This document shows positions 44,354 to 59,500 of a stretch of DNA of 64,000 nucleotides, one piece after another. The notes beneath the pieces are model-generated. The model ran no database searches. It had not been told where the DNA came from and saw only the letters and a list, made by a program, of their open reading frames with translations. Origin of the DNA: Hemicordylus capensis (Eukaryota > Chordata > Lepidosauria > Squamata > Cordylidae); assembly GCF_027244095.1 (NCBI RefSeq), contig NC_069657.1:240104674-240168673 (forward strand), written 5' to 3'. Every line of letters begins with the position of its first letter. Within the stretch, counting starts at the first letter, position 1. Made by a program: the position numbers and the translations under genes.

Positions 44354-47300
44354 CAGAGACAACAAAGGAATAAACAAACCAGACTCTTCCCACAGAATCT
44401 TGTTTGGCCCTTAACAGCAGTCCTTCTGTGCTTTCAGGACTATTTAGCAGTGTTGGAACTGCTGAAGTATTGCTCCTTCTTGACCTCAGAAGGTCAGGTG
44501 GGAGGATTCACTCTTAAATCAGGTTCCCCTTTCCCAAGACCCTGGACCTTCCAGGGCGGCCAAGCAGTGCAGTGACCCCACCACTCCACCGTGCCACTAA
44601 AGGTAAAATTAGAAGTCTCAAAGGGTGACTGTAACTTATGTGTTGTGTAAACTACAGCTGGTACACCAGCTGCAACCCTACTTGGAGAAGTCAGACCTGA
44701 CCTCAGTCACTCATGCGTTGGTAACATCCAGATTGGACTACTGAAATACGCTCTACGTGGGGCTGCCCTTGAAAACTGTTCGGAAGCTTCAGCTGGACCA
44801 GAATGCTGCTGCAAGGATGCTCGTGGGTGCAAGTTGTTTCATTAGTATCACTCCTATTCTGCGGCAGCTTCACTGGCAACTGGCCCACTTCCGGGCTAGA
44901 TTCAAAGGTGCTTGTCTTGACCTTTAAAGTTCTATATGGCTTGAGGCTGGGGTACCTGTAGGACTGCATTCACCCATATGAATCTGGCAGGGCTCTCCAT
45001 TCATCATCTCAGGCCCTGCTCATGGCCCCACCACTACCAGAGATCCGGTTGGCGGGGACTGGAGACAGGGCCTTTTTGGTTGTGGCCCCTCAGCTTTGGA
45101 ATGCCCTCCCTGAAGAGCTTTGCCATTCTCCCTCCCTCACTGTTTTTAAAAAACAACTAAAGGCACACCTATTTAAGGAGGCTTTTTAATGTTCCATCTT
45201 TGGTTATATCTGTCAGGTTCTTTAGTTTTTATCATTTTCAGGGTTTTTTAAGCTTTTTAAATAACTTTTAATTTGAACTTAATACTGATTGTGTTATTTA
45301 ACCTGACTTTTAACTTGTTTACTCAATTTGGTTAATTTTATTACTTTTATTTTATATTGTATCTATTTATTGTTGTGAGCCGCCCCGAGCAGTAGTGTAT
45401 TGAAGTGGCGGGGTATAAATATTTTAAATAAATAACAATAAACAGCCAAACAAGCCTGACAACATGCACAGATGTTTTTACACAGTCCTAGGAGCAGCAT
45501 GGGAACAACTGAAGAGGCTGTGTCAACTGTGTCACTCCAGATATGTATAAAAGAGGCTCAGTTTGAAAGCTGGTTTGAGCCAAGGGATAGAGTGGAGGAG
45601 TGGTGATTCTCTTTTATTTAACAGGGGGAGAGTAACTGGCCCTATCCACCCCCAGCACAGTACTTCCAGTGACTGTTGCTGGTGTCTATCTTATGCTTCT
45701 TTTTAGATTGTGAGCCCTTTGGGGACAGGGGTCCATCTTATTTATTTATTATTTCTCTGTGTAAACCACCCTGAGCCATTTTTTAAACCAAATAAATAAA
45801 TAAATAAATTTGCTGTGCAGATGAATTTTTCAGCTTCCCACATGCAAAACTGAAATAACAACTATCTGTTTCCTTATTTCTGGTGGAAGGAATTAAATGC
45901 AGATTATAGAGAGTCTTTCCTATGAAAATGTCTTTATGTAACTGGTTTTTAGCTTGACCGCTTGACTACTTCCTACCTTCTGAGCAACAGAAACATGGTT
46001 ATTTGTATCATCCAAATAGAAATCTTTAGGGAAGCAGGAAGTTAAAGTAGATATTTTCTGTACACTTTTATTATATTCATGGCACTAAAGTGTGGTAATT
46101 GAGGGGCTGCCACTTTTTGCAAACACAGTCCTTTAAGTGCACTTCTCCAACAAGCTTCCTGCGGTGCCTCTTTTGGGTATGTATGAGGTTCCCCTCTTTC
46201 AAAACCTGGTGGTATAACTGTGGCCAGAACTGCTCCACACTTTACACAGCAGTGCAGGCAAGCCTGTGTTTCTACACTAAACATTTAAAGTGTGAAGGTA
46301 AGAAACATGTCCTCAAATGCTTCGGAAAATGCAGTGGACTTGAACTGTAACTGACTGGTTCTTTGACACATGCTTGACTGCTTGTTTGGAAATGCACCAC
46401 TCCCCTTCAAGGGTTACATGCTTACCACAGCATATACCAGGGTCTCCCACGATGCTCTGTAAAGCAACTTATCCTACACTTGACGGTGAGTCAGCACCAC
46501 CTGTCCAACAGCATTGCAATGTGCTATTTTGATCCTTTTAAAAATTATTGTTGAACTGCAGTCAACTAGCAGAATCTCCTGTTGAAAATTTGAGTAGCCT
46601 TCAAGGACCCCTCTGGGTAAAGTACAGTAGCATGGTAGCCAGAGGTAATAAAGGCACAGATAATCAAGGTGCTTTTGGCTTGGGGATACAACTTTACATA
46701 TTGAAAGCTGGATTCCTAATCCTGGTTATTTGGAAGAAAGTGTCATTGAAACCAGTAGGGCTTTTATCTCCAAGTAAACAAGTTTAGATTGTAGGTAATT
46801 GTGAGCAGTGATATTTCTCTCTCTTTCTCTCCCACTCACTGCGGTTTAAGTAATTAGCCATTTTGTTCCTCGAGACACCTGAAAGGGTTCCACCCTCCAA
46901 CCATTTAAAGTGCTAAGCAAAGCACTCCTGCCATGCTTTTTCACAGCAACTTGACAGGCCACTGTATATCTTCTAACAAGAATATTTTTGTTAATGCCCA
47001 CAGCTGACTCCCGAGTTCACTCAGCACCTGAACAATAAGGTCAAAGAGCTTCTCCAGCAGATGGAAAGGGGCCTGAAAAAAGCTGACCCCAAGGACTGCA
47101 CTGGCTATACAGGCTGGGCAGGTAAGATGGTGTTGAAATAAATGCATATGATCTTCAGAGAAAGTGTGTGTCTTCAACTAAGAGGCGTAGGGACTGGAGG
47201 GTGTGCAATATTCTCTTGTTAAGGATGAGCAGGTCTTGGTCTGGTCAATACCTGGAGAGGCAAGAGCCACAGAAATCTCATGTAGTTCACACTGAATTTG

Positions 47301-50300
47301 TAGAGGAAAGAGTGTGATGTTATCTTATTCTGTTTTTTAAGCTGCTCTTGTTTTACTGATAAGATGCAGAAATCAAATATAATCGGTTCAAAAGCTTTGT
47401 AATGAGGGGATATACATGCAGTTAAACCTAATACATGTCATACCCCTGTTACCTATTGCCTTTGTTTTCCTCTCCTCCCTTTACTGCCTCCTCCTATGCT
47501 ATCTTAGATTGGAAGCTCCTTGGGGCAGGGACCTGTCCTCTTGTTAACTCTGCAAAACAGAATGTGAATCGATGGCACCATATAAACTAATGCATAAATG
47601 CCAGCATAAAGTGAATGACGCTCACAGGTTTGAATCTAGCCCATAATCCGTGCCTGTTTATTTAAAATACTTACACCCCACCCTTCCAGTGCACTGCTGC
47701 TCGGGGATCATACTGGAACTGGGGTCATTTAACTAAGACCTCCTTTGACCTCTGAGACCTTTGTAGCAAATATAGATGCATGAAAAAAGAGTTGTAAAGC
47801 ATTTTGTATTCTGAAGACTTGTATAGAAATGATGGATTACAGAAAAATATCCCACTTCTCAAACTAGTACTTTTCCTCTATATTCATTGCCCGTTCTATG
47901 CTGGCTTCTTGATGAGTTTATGGCTTGTGGGATATGGTGATTTCTAGTGCAGCCAAATGAATATTGGAACCATTCATCAGGTAACGAGTTGCAGTCCAGT
48001 CCAGTCGCCTGGTAATGTTGAGCTGAATGTGGTCAGCTGGTTTGGGGAACAAAATTATGGTAATTCCCAAAACCACATCCACATGCATAACTTTTCCTCT
48101 ACACTCAAAAACTCCACACTCAAAAACTCTTATATAGACATAGAGCAAAACTGTTGGGGGTTTTAATTATTTAGCAGAGTGCCAAAAGAAAGCTACCTGT
48201 TCCAGTTACAGAGTAGAGTGCAGAGTTTAGTTGTTGCAGTTATTTGAAGAACACGCATGGAGATTATTGTACAATCTAAACTAAATAGATGTATTGGTGC
48301 AGTGCATTTTAGATAGGAAAGGCCTAGTCCTATCTATCAGATACATACTGAATAGGGAGGGAGGGAGAGATGTTTCCATCTACTCTCTAAGGAAATGAAA
48401 GGAAGAGGACTGAGTCTCTACAGGAGGTACCTCAGGAGTCAAGGCAGGGGTCATAGAGTAGAGGTAAAGCAGGGACAAGTAAGGAGACCCTCACTAACTA
48501 CCTCTACTCTCTAGTGGTCATTAGGATAGTTGGTGCAAAAGGTCTATGCACTGGAACTCCATCTCCAACCAAAACTATCTGTTCCCAGAAGATATGCTCA
48601 CTGTTTCTTTGCAGACAAGTTGTTTGCTATCCCAAAATGGACTCCATTCCTAGTCTTTCTTACCTTCCTTTTTGTGCTTTTTATGTGCTTCTCCTCCTTA
48701 ACTGCAAACACAAACTGAGTCATTAGATAGTCATTATTTTGCCAGGACAAGGTGCAGGGAGAGGCGCAAGAAGGAAATGATGGACACGTATTCTCAGCTT
48801 ACTTCTAGCAGTTGTATAGATGAAACCAAACTTGGAGGAAGACTGAAAATTGGCAGATGGCAACAGGCAGCAAGTGTCAAAATCAATCCATTTGTTTATT
48901 CATAACCAAAATATTTGAATCAAAAATTGGATTATTAAAATAACAGATAAGATAAATCATAGGACACTCAAAAAGATCCTCGGAATAATTCCATTAGGCA
49001 GATTATATAAGCTTGCCATGTACTTTGATGGCAAGAACTATAAAAAGCTGGCTACTCTTCTTGTAACATGGGGCCTGGTGTCAGCTAATTAAAAATGTGT
49101 ATAGAACTCCAAAGACTTCCTAGGATAAACCATGAGCACTGGCGGACTAAATACATCACAACAACCATTGTAGAAGTTACTACAACAACAATAAGAAGTC
49201 TTCTACTTCCCCAGACCCACATGGACACAGACATTCTGCAATTTGAATTCCAGCCATATAGCCTGTCAACACAGCGGATGGTAAAACCAGCAAATGAAAA
49301 AGGCTTTCCTAAGACTGATCTCTGTCAAGTTTGATAAGTTGCTGACAAGAAGGAAGAAAGAAGGCAACTGTAAAGACGAGAACATTTCTTGGCCGAGGAC
49401 AATGTATCCTGTGGTAGCAAGTATGACTTGTCCCCTTAGCTAAGCAAGGTCCGCCCCGGTTGCAAATGAATTGGAGACTTGATGTGTGAACACTGTAAGA
49501 GATTCCCCTTAGGGAATGGAGCCGCTCTGGGAAGAGCAGAAGGTTCCAAGTTCCCTCCCTGGCACAATCTCCAAGATAGGGCTGAGATTAATTCCTGCCT
49601 GCAATCTTGGAGAAGCCGCTGCCAGTCTGTGAAGACAATACTTAGCTAGATAGACCAATGGTCTGATTCAGTATATGGTAGCTTCCTATGTACCTATATA
49701 TGTCTAGAAGCCTTTTCTTTAGACATATTCTGGCTTTATGGTATCCCAAAGAAAGCATCAAACCCTGGGAAAGGCCAATAGTATTCAACTTTAGTTGAGG
49801 TAGATAACAGACGAAGAGTGTTGGACTAGGACCGGGGAGACCAGAGTTCATATCCCCACTCAGCCATGAAAGTCACTGGGTGACTCTGGGCCGGTCATGC
49901 ATATCTCAGCCTAATCTACCTCACAGGGTTGTTGTGAGGATAAACATAACCTTGTACTCTGGGCTCCTTGGAGGAAGAGCAGAATATAAATGTAATAATA
50001 AATAAAGTCCAAATCTTGGATCTCTGACTTCTAGTTTCTCCCTTTGTCTGTCCATCCTCATCTGCTGCTGTGCCAAATTGCTTAAGGCCCAGAATCTGGA
50101 GTGGATTGTTGTGGGCAGAAGAATTGTCTTCCTGTACTACTGTCTCCTAAGGCTGATCTAGCCTTAGTTGCTATGCTGAACATCCTTGGTACTTTCACAC
50201 CTTGCACCATATCTGCCTACTCTCTTAGTGACTGCCTACTCCCATATGAACCTGTCTGGTTGCTAAGAACCTTTTCAGAGGCCCATCTCTGGGTTCTCCC

Positions 50301-53300
50301 ACTTTCAGACACAGGGTGTATTGCTACTAGGGCCTTCTGGGTTGTGGCACTGAGGGACTTCTAGAATGACATTGTAGGGCCTTTTTTGAAAGTGCCCACT
50401 GCATGCATATGACAGCATGTCTCCTGGTGGACTGGCAAATTCCCTGGTGGATTGGCAAATTCCCATATGCATACAGAACATGCCTGTAATATGCTGCTGG
50501 TATAAACAGTAGCCAAAACACCCACATTAAACTGCATTTTGGGGTGTGATTGCTCAGTTTCTCAAGATTTGTCTTGCTGAGATCTTTATTTTGTTCACAA
50601 GCACATTTAGTCAACGAATCTGTCAGTTAAATTTGCATAAAAGTCTGCTTAAAATTCCTTCAGTTGGGTTGCGGACAACCAAACGTTGCAGCCTAAAATG
50701 AACAGAGCAAGTTCATGCAAAGTAAGAACATCTTGCACTGTCTGTCTTCCGTTTTGTAGAGCTCCTCTTTCTGCAGGCAACGCTTGAATTTCAGTAACAG
50801 AATGCAGGCCAGGTGAAGAGTTTTTGTTTTTGTTTTTTATTGCATTGTATAAATATACCTTGCTTGAGGCGGTTTCTAGAAGCATACAGTAGGGGGTTGG
50901 GGCGATGCTTGGCCACCTGAGAGGCAGAATTCAGCTTGTTTGTATTGGGCAGAAAAGTAGCTAAACTCTGCTTGTTCTTTATTCTCTCCTTCTGGGTTCA
51001 GAACTGTACAAGCTTGTCTAATATGATTGGAATTGAGTATGAGCTTCTGAAGGATTTCACCTGGGTCACAGCCAGAGAAGTGGAATGTGTTGCTATTGCA
51101 GGACATGTCTGTTCTGGCTCCCTCGTCCCCCATCCCCAACCTAGCTTTGTTAATTTGCTCAGTGTGGTTTCAGGTTGCTAGAAATTAATTGGGCCACGGC
51201 AGTAGCATTCCATCTTAATTGCTTCTGTAGGAAAGGCTTGTTGAGTATCTTCTCATGTAGATAATCTCCTGGCAATCTGAAATCAATTGGCACTCATGTG
51301 GCAGCTAATCAGAAATATTGGAAATGAATGACCATGGCTCTTTTTCTCCCAGTTCCTTCTCTGTGGAAGGTAGTTGGCTGATGAATGATAGCAATGTGTG
51401 GCATATGCTGGGGCTGAGCTTTAAAAGCTTCTTTCCCTCAGAGGTATTCTCTCCTCATCATTAAGCTCCTGCCAGGTATCAAGCATATATACCCTTACCT
51501 TCCCACCCCTTTCCCTCCCCAGATCCCTGCCATGATTCCATAAGATTTCTGTGTTGCCAGCTTTCTTTTGAGAGGTGGAAAATTCCACCTTCACTTTTCA
51601 AGGATCCTCTTCCATCCTTTGATGATTACAGAAACATGAAGTGAGAGCTCTTCCTCCCCTGCTTGGTCTCAAATTCTTCTCCCTTGCATGTTGGGAAGGG
51701 ACTGCCCCTTCCTCATCCAGTAGTAAGATCGGATCATGGTTGGATGGGAGCAATACGCACCACCTAGCCATGAATGGGGGCCCTGGCTTTCTGACTGCTG
51801 AGTTTATCACTTCCTCCCATCCCCTTCCTGGCAAGGCACCATTGCAGAGTGCTGAGAAAACAGGTCTGGACCTGGGGCTAAGAGCTTGACTATGCATTAC
51901 AATCTTCATGTGAGAGTTGCGCATATCACATGACAGCTCTGCTTGTTGTGGGTTCTGAAAGCTTCCTTGTCAAGAGACAGAGGAATAGGCAGTTTTAGAA
52001 TGAGTTTATAGGTCAAGGTAGGTTGTCAAAATCTTACCTTGAATGAAAACAGATGTAAAGTGGCCAAATTGCTAAATGAAATCAATTGTTGGTACATATT
52101 AGCAAACATAATTCTGCATAATTCTTTCTCTTTCTGATTTGGTGTTGCTCGAAGGAGCTGGAACAAAAGCTCTCCTAAGGATTATACTTTGGGGTTCTGA
52201 AGCCCAACAAGATCACCTGGAAGCTTTTCACACGGGGTTTTAGAAGCCCTTTAACTCGCATCTCTTCCAGAATGGAGGGGGTGCTTTCACATATCGGCTA
52301 GATGTACCCCAAAGTCCCTGTGAGTTATCAGGGAGCAGTTCACACACAATTCAGGTTTTTCACTGTGCATGAGAGTGTAACCGGATTTATATCCGGGGTT
52401 AAAAAATCCATTATTTGTGTCGGATTTTTTGGACAACTTTGAGTTTGCAGTAAAGCCCGTAAACTCACGGTAAAACCTGCTGTGCATAAAAGACCCTGCT
52501 TGTTTCACTTTCATTAGAATTCTTGAAACAGAAGCACGTTCTTGGCATCATGATGTGTGGAGAGGTAAGAAGGACTTTATGTGCAATGCAGTCTTATTTA
52601 AACCTACTCAGAAATGTCTATCCCCCTTACATTCAGTGGGACTTGTTCATATGTAAGTGTGGTACAGTGAAGACCAGTTCTGATTCTTGCTGCATTTAAA
52701 AGAGAAGAGCTGGTCTTGTGGTAGCAAGCATGACTTGTCTCCTTAGCTAAGCAGGGTCTGCCCTTGTTGCATATGAATGGGAGACTAGAAGTGTGAGCAC
52801 TACTAAGATATTCCCCTCAGGGAATGGAGCTGCTCTGGGAAGAGCAGAAGGTTTCAAGTTCCCTCCCTGGCTTCTCCAAGATGAGGCTGAAGCCTTGGAG
52901 AACCCACTGCCAGTCTGTGAAGACAATACTGTGCTAGATGGACCAATGGTCTGACTCAATATATGGCAGCTTCATATGTTCTTAAAACAAATGTCTTATT
53001 TAATATTAACTTTATGTGAAGATGAGAAATTGATTGTTGAACCCAGTATTATAATGGGTTTGTTTGTTTTATTTTTAACTCTAAAGCAGCAAATTGGATA
53101 TCTGCTTAAGGGAAGCAACCTAAATATTTACATAAGTTGTTTCTGCTGCCAAAATAAGCTTGCAGGTGGCAAATCTTATTTGCATCATAAATGAAAATCT
53201 GCTTGGTGTCTTAAATGGATATTTTTGTCCATTGCACTGTTTTTCTTTTTTTGGCAAAGTATTAAATTATAGCTGTATTGCTTTGTGTGTTCAGATTATT

Positions 53301-56300
53301 TTGAATATTCCTGCTCTTGCTACATATGATTTAAAACAATTAGTAAACTTCAGCTCAAAAATTAGAAGTGTAACATTTGGACAAATCTGTCAGTGATGCA
53401 GCTCCTTTTGGGAAACAGCCAATACAATGCCTCCTCTCTGTATGGTACGTTGTTCTTTGCCAACACAGAGGAAAGAGGCTGTCTTGTTTTAATACCAAGA
53501 TTGGGGAAGAGCAGGTTCATACCAGTTTTTAATGCATTAGACTGCCTCGGTAGTTTTATCCACTAAATAAGACACAATTTAATATTTGACAATAACTTAT
53601 GATTGCCTCTTGTGCAGCATGTACCTTCTGTCAGAAATGGAGCCCCCCCCTCTTTTTTTAAAGGAAAAGTATCTATCCCTGATGTTTACAAGATAAAACA
53701 TCATAAAGTTTCAACCAGAGAGTCTGAAAATGGAGAACGTCTGAATTTAACATAAATCCCAGACCTTCCAATGGATCCCTGTTCCTCCACCCTTCTACAC
53801 AATTGCTCTCCGTTTTCCTGTGAGTCCTAGTCTTCTTCCCAAATCTTTATCCCTAAACTTCCCCACAAGATTACAATAACTTTCCCTTAAATTTTGCAAA
53901 ATGCAAGCAAAGCCCAAGCAGTTCAAAACAAATCTTGCAAATCTGGGATTTATATTTACCATGGTGTTCATTTGATTACCTCTCTCAGCTCTTTTATGCA
54001 AAAAGCAGATGGTTTGATTTTGCTTTTTTCTGACTGAATTGATACCCCTTCACTAATGCATGGTCACCAGAGCACAGGATGTTAAGAAGTGCTGGGACAT
54101 GGTTGCTCCTTCCTTGTAAAGGGTCAGGAGGGACGGTCACAATGGCACCCCAGTGTTTCCAGGGAAGGAAGTGCCTAGTTATCTCATCCTCCTCTCCCAG
54201 TATCAAAGGGTCAGAATACTCCAACAAGCATTGCCATGGCATCCTGCAGGCCTAGCAAAATCTTGCAGTGATTGTGAGGAGACTGATTGCTCTCATACTT
54301 GCCTGAAGGCAATTTGTATGCTATCTGGGCAAGCAAGGAACTAGCTAATTGCTCGCTAGTGTAGGTGGACATCATGTCTGTTAAGGTCTCAAGCTTGCAT
54401 TGTTTTAAGCAAGTCCTGGAAAGATGGCTGTCTTCCAGCATAAAGCTTTCTCTCTTGAAAAATAGTTTCAGGTGCACGACTTAACAGAAGTGACTGATGG
54501 TAACATGCCTCTGAGCTGCCCTTGTTGGAAATACTAACATTGAGACTGCCTAGAGAGCGGGCAAGGTTATTAACTTCAGCAGGAAATGGAAATTGGCCCT
54601 TAATATACATGCAGAATTGAATTGTCTGTAGTATGAAGCTTTGGAGATTACCCATGCGAAATGAGAAAAATGATCGAAATTTAAAACTATCCCCAGTACG
54701 GTAGAAAGCAATTCTGAAGTCGGCTCTTTTTCTTCTCCCTTTTTAAACTGCATTGAAATCTGCCAACATTGGCTCTATTAATTTAGGCTTAAACATGAAG
54801 ACCTGTGTCATCTTAGAAATGGTTAATGAGATGGAAAGTGAGACAAAAGGGATAAAAGAAGATTCTGTGGAAATGATGCAGGCCACTAGGTTCTGTGATA
54901 TTCTTTGAGGATGCCCTCAGTCCACACTTCCTTTCAATGATGTCTTCAGTTTTTAGGCAGGAGGCTCTCTCCTGTGAAGACATTTTGAATAAGGCCATGC
55001 TGACAGCTTCTCTATTATGCGGAAGATACACTCCAGCTGTTTCTGTTTACCAGGGAAAATCTATTTCTGTGGCACCTACTCAGAGTAAATCTTTCTCCCT
55101 ATTCTTGCTTTTTGGGGAAATTGTAGACATGTCTGTGGAAAAGAAAGTTAGCATCATTTGCTAGAATTGCCATTCTGCAGCCCCCTTCCCTAGTGTCCAG
55201 AAGTGAAATTTTTGAAGGGCACGGGGAAGGTCCAACTGGACTCTTTAATGCAGACTTATGTCAGTTTTGGTTATCTGTGAGGCCTGTGTACATTTGAAAA
55301 AGTTGGATCCGATCTGAATCTGACCAATCCAATTCTGAAAATTTCAAAATTGGATTCTTTGCCCCCTGGCCATGTTGGATATTGGGTTGGAGATCCAATA
55401 AAAGTTATGGGTAACTCCTCTGACTTTTGGTGGTTTCATTGGGAGGGGGATAAAAATGGCTAAAAATTGTGACATCTGGCTTGTTTCAAGCCAGAAATTT
55501 ACAAAAACAAATCTGGATCTGATGTCTTGCCTAGGACCAATATTCCACCCTCAGATGGAAGAAAAAGGACATTCCTTTTTATTTTATTCTCCCAGAAATT
55601 CTTTCTAACCACAAAAACAGAAATACTTAATTTACTTTCACTTTTACTGACTCTGTGCTTCTAGAATGGAGAAGACAAAAATTAATTAAAATCAAAAGAA
55701 TGTCCTTTTTCCTCCACATGCAGGTGGAATGATGATCCTAGGGAGGGCTTCAGATCCAGAACATTTGGTAAAATTCTGACTCGAAACAAGCCAGTTTTAG
55801 CCTCCCCCCCATCTTTACTTTCCACCACCCCCACCCCCAAATAAGAGGAGTTACCCATTGTCTTGGAAAAAAATGACAATGTGGACTTCATGTGTGTCAG
55901 ATTTCTTAACTGTATGCCCATCCATTCATGAGATATTAAAAGGGGGAGCAAAAAGGTGGCTGAGCCCTGCTCTCCTTCCCCACATGTGTGGCAAGTATCA
56001 AGGCTCTAGGCCCAACCAGTGACTCATAGGGATCCCCCCCACTTCCCCATTCACCTGTAAGTGAGGGGGGGTGAATCCAATTTTTGGAAGGTTTTAAAAT
56101 GGGTTCTGCCATTTTGTACCTCCAACATCCAGACATGACCCGCGACATGAATTCTGGCTTCCCTTACTCATAGTCAGCAAGTCCAAAGCAGCGCTGGGTT
56201 TTAACCTAGATCTAACCAACTCTCACAAGGCTGAAACACCTTGTGAATGGGGCCACTTAGCCCCATTTCCCCAGATGGCCGTGCCCCCTGCGTCTGATGA

Positions 56301-56524
56301 GCACCTAGGGGCTGCTGCCGGCAGGTTGTACCCACGCCACCACCAGCTTCCTACGCGCCTGACTTCAAATGTCCGTGATAGTTAAAATACAAAAGGAGCT
56401 TAGCTTATTTCTGGTCTTAGCTGCTGCTCCTCTTCCTATTGCTCTGGTATGATTGCTATTATGTACATGGCTCAAAACAGGTTGTGGCTTCAAAAGACTT
56501 CAGAAGTGTTCCCCTATAAAATAT

Positions 56525-56578
<54 letters not shown>

Positions 56579-59500
56579 TTGCTCTAGTACCCAGTGATGA
56601 TATTTATCATTTATTCAGGCCTTCTAGAGTATTTTTAAAAAAACAGTTCACCTACTTTATCTTGCTGCAGTCTTTACAACAGTGTTGTAAGTAGTCATAT
56701 CTCCATATTTCAGCTTTGGGACTGTGGCTGAGGGAGAGTATGGCTTGCCTAAGTCGTCTTGTAAGTTAATGACGTAGGCAAGAATTGAACTGTGGGCTTC
56801 CTGATTCATAGCTCAGTCTTTTGGTCATCCAGCTGAACTATTATCTACACAGTTTGCAAATGGATTTCATGTATATATATCACAATAAATATCAAAATTG
56901 CAGTAACTGTGGGCATTTGTGAGGGAATTATTGAAAAATACATATCTGTTTTTCAAAGACACTGTGAATACCAATAGTGAAAATTAACATTTACCTAATG
57001 CATCTCCTTATTTTCTGAATTCACTAGCTGGATCTGGAATGGTCACCATTCCCAGATGAATGTCAACTGCCACAACATTTCTTTCACTGTGACATAGTTG
57101 CTGAAATGAATATTGAAATGTTAAATTGTGCAGCATCACAGACAATGGACTTTGATCTTCTACCGTCTCTAAATCTCATTGCAGGCATTGCTTTGCTATA
57201 TGTACATCTATATGATGTATATGGAGACCCATCCTACCTTCAGGTGGCTCATGAGTATGTGAAGAAGAGCCTTAGTTGCCTGACAAAACGATCCATCACC
57301 TTCCTGTGTGGTGATGCTGGACCTTTGGCAGTGGCTGCTGTTGTGTACCATAAGCTACAGGATGATAAACAAGCAGAAGATTGCATTGCTCGGTAATGTC
57401 CTGAGAGTATTTGAGCTGATGCCTCTTGTTGACTTACACCTTTGACACTAGGAATGAGTATATGAGTAAACATATTAGCTAGGGTAAACATGCTGAAATA
57501 TCTGAAAAAAGACTGTCAAAGTGGCCAGTCAAACCAAGAGGCCAATTACATGAAAATGCAGATATCTTTTGGGGAAGGACTTATATGGAGGTCCACTTTC
57601 AGCTTGTAGCATCCATTATTTCAGGCTATGTAGAGATTGTAGGTTGACTAAAGCAACGTGTTCTCTTGCCAGTGTAGCTGATCTTGTCTTTGGACTGAGA
57701 GAAGGGAGTTGACACATTTTGTAGTTCAATGTATGTGTGGCTTCTTTCAAGTATTTGACTGCCAGTGTGGTCAGTTCCAAGATGGGGTAAGTGCTGCAAA
57801 ACTGTATATGTTCTCCATTAATCATTCCCATGTCTATAATATCTTTGTATGGGGTGTGATTCAGCTAGACATGTATTTAAATATTCTAGCTGCTCATATA
57901 CTTTGCTCAACTGGTTTAGTAATGATGAAGATCATTTGATCTGTTGAGCACATGAAGAACAGTAGTGATTTGGTTCATGGTCCTCCAAGCACAGCTGCTG
58001 CACATTCACTTTGATGTTATAATGCCATAGATATGAACAGAAGTTACACAGGGGCCATACTTCACAGTTTCTATTGCGGAGTATAAGTAAGTTTTATTTT
58101 GTGACTAAGAAATTCCTGAATACTACTTTAAGCTTGCTCCTGTTTGTACAGTATATTATGTTCTGTAAACCGCCTTTGTATATATTGTTTCTCATGTTCG
58201 TATTTCCTGTTTATATTCTTATCCATGTGTATTTAAATATTGCCTGTTGTGTACTGCTCTGTCGTTTTAAAAATAGATTCTCCAGCTTATCTCCTCCAGG
58301 TTCTGAAATGTTTAATTTTCATACTATGATACATTTTAATATTAGGATGATGAGCATGAGTGAGCAATTTGCAGATCTTCCTCCTGATATGAGTCTAGCT
58401 TTTATAAAAAGTGTGGACCCAGTATCTCTGGAGACAGAAGCATATTCTCCATCATAAGAATATTAACGTCAACACAATCCCACTCTTTGTTTCATTTTAG
58501 AAATTTCTCCTTTGTTCCTTCCACACTTAACCTCTGTCATATTACAGAGTGGGAATGGAGTTTAATCCTATACTGCCATCTAACGGTACTGTGAGAGTAG
58601 AGCACTGATATTGTAGTGTTGGGAAGGCACTGTAAGAATTCTCACAGAGGCAGGATTTCTGAGGCCTAAACCATCCTGGATTGACACTCATCAGATATGC
58701 TCTTTAAAAGCCCCAGGGAAGGAGAAATCACTGAGCAACTTGATGTGTTTTTTCTTGACATGTTTTTTAAGAACAGCCCTGCTGGATCAGGCCCAAGGCC
58801 TATCTAATCCAGCATCCTGTTTCCCACAGTGGCCCACCAGATGCCTCAGCACTCCATATATAGGGCCATTCTTGAGGTTTAAAACGTTTTTAAATTTTAT
58901 TTTTTTAAACAAACTTCTATAATTCTGTGTACCTAGGGAATCTCCCTGAACATATAAAAATCACTGTCTTATTTTGAGATAGTCCCGTTTTGCTTCCAGA
59001 CTGATAGTACTTGACTACCTCAATTTGCTATTCATACATAAAACAGAACTGAGATCCTACATGTTGTAATTATAGTGCTGTACTCCTGTACAGAGTATCC
59101 AAATACTTTGTTTAACTTTTAAAAATGTGTTAAATTTGACCAATTTTTCAATACGCCTCTTGTGGTTCTTTGTCTGCTTGGGGCTGTTCCTTAACCACTT
59201 TATTCTGTTTAAATAAATTTGCCTTCAGTTTGCTGGAGCAACACTGAAAGGGGAAACACAAAGTGCTTCTTTCTTTCTGTCCCTTTGGAAGCAATGGTTA
59301 TTGTCTATGGAGATGGGGCAGGGAACCATATCACGTGCATCCTGCTTGCCAATTTGACAAGGAAGGTCACCAAAACCATTTTTGGAACAGCTATGGGAAG
59401 CAAAACCGAGGGTTCATTTACATCTTGAGTGATTGGGCTACAGGGAAGGGGAGTTAAAAAGCTGTCAGTCACAGCTAATGCTGCAGAAATATATTTAGAC

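Larger units (their letters stand above)
41528..47003 (+). other. LANCL1 intron after the first coding exon
   Basis: Phase-0 intron of 5476 bp. It holds an antisense LINE tail (43056-43300), a 41-bp CA microsatellite (44311-44351), an L2 fragment (44640-45445) and a sense LINE tail (45590-45812). No further exon was recognised; the remainder is unclassified. Confidence 0.85.
47122..57184 (+). other. LANCL1 intron after the second coding exon
   Basis: Phase-1 intron of 10,063 bp. Inside are a copy of the Gypsy end repeat (48153-48720), two 5S-derived SINEs, a tRNA-derived SINE (49790-50012), an L2 scrap (50150-50390), a GC-rich repeat remnant (56215-56350), a GT microsatellite (56529-56577) and a MIR-like SINE (56640-56850). 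The stretch from 53.0 to 56.2 kb shows no feature I can classify. Confidence 0.85.

Noticed and set aside
52740-52800. 5S rRNA gene
   Set aside because: The 5S similarity covers only the promoter region and runs into a SINE body; a second copy at 49.4 kb has the same structure.
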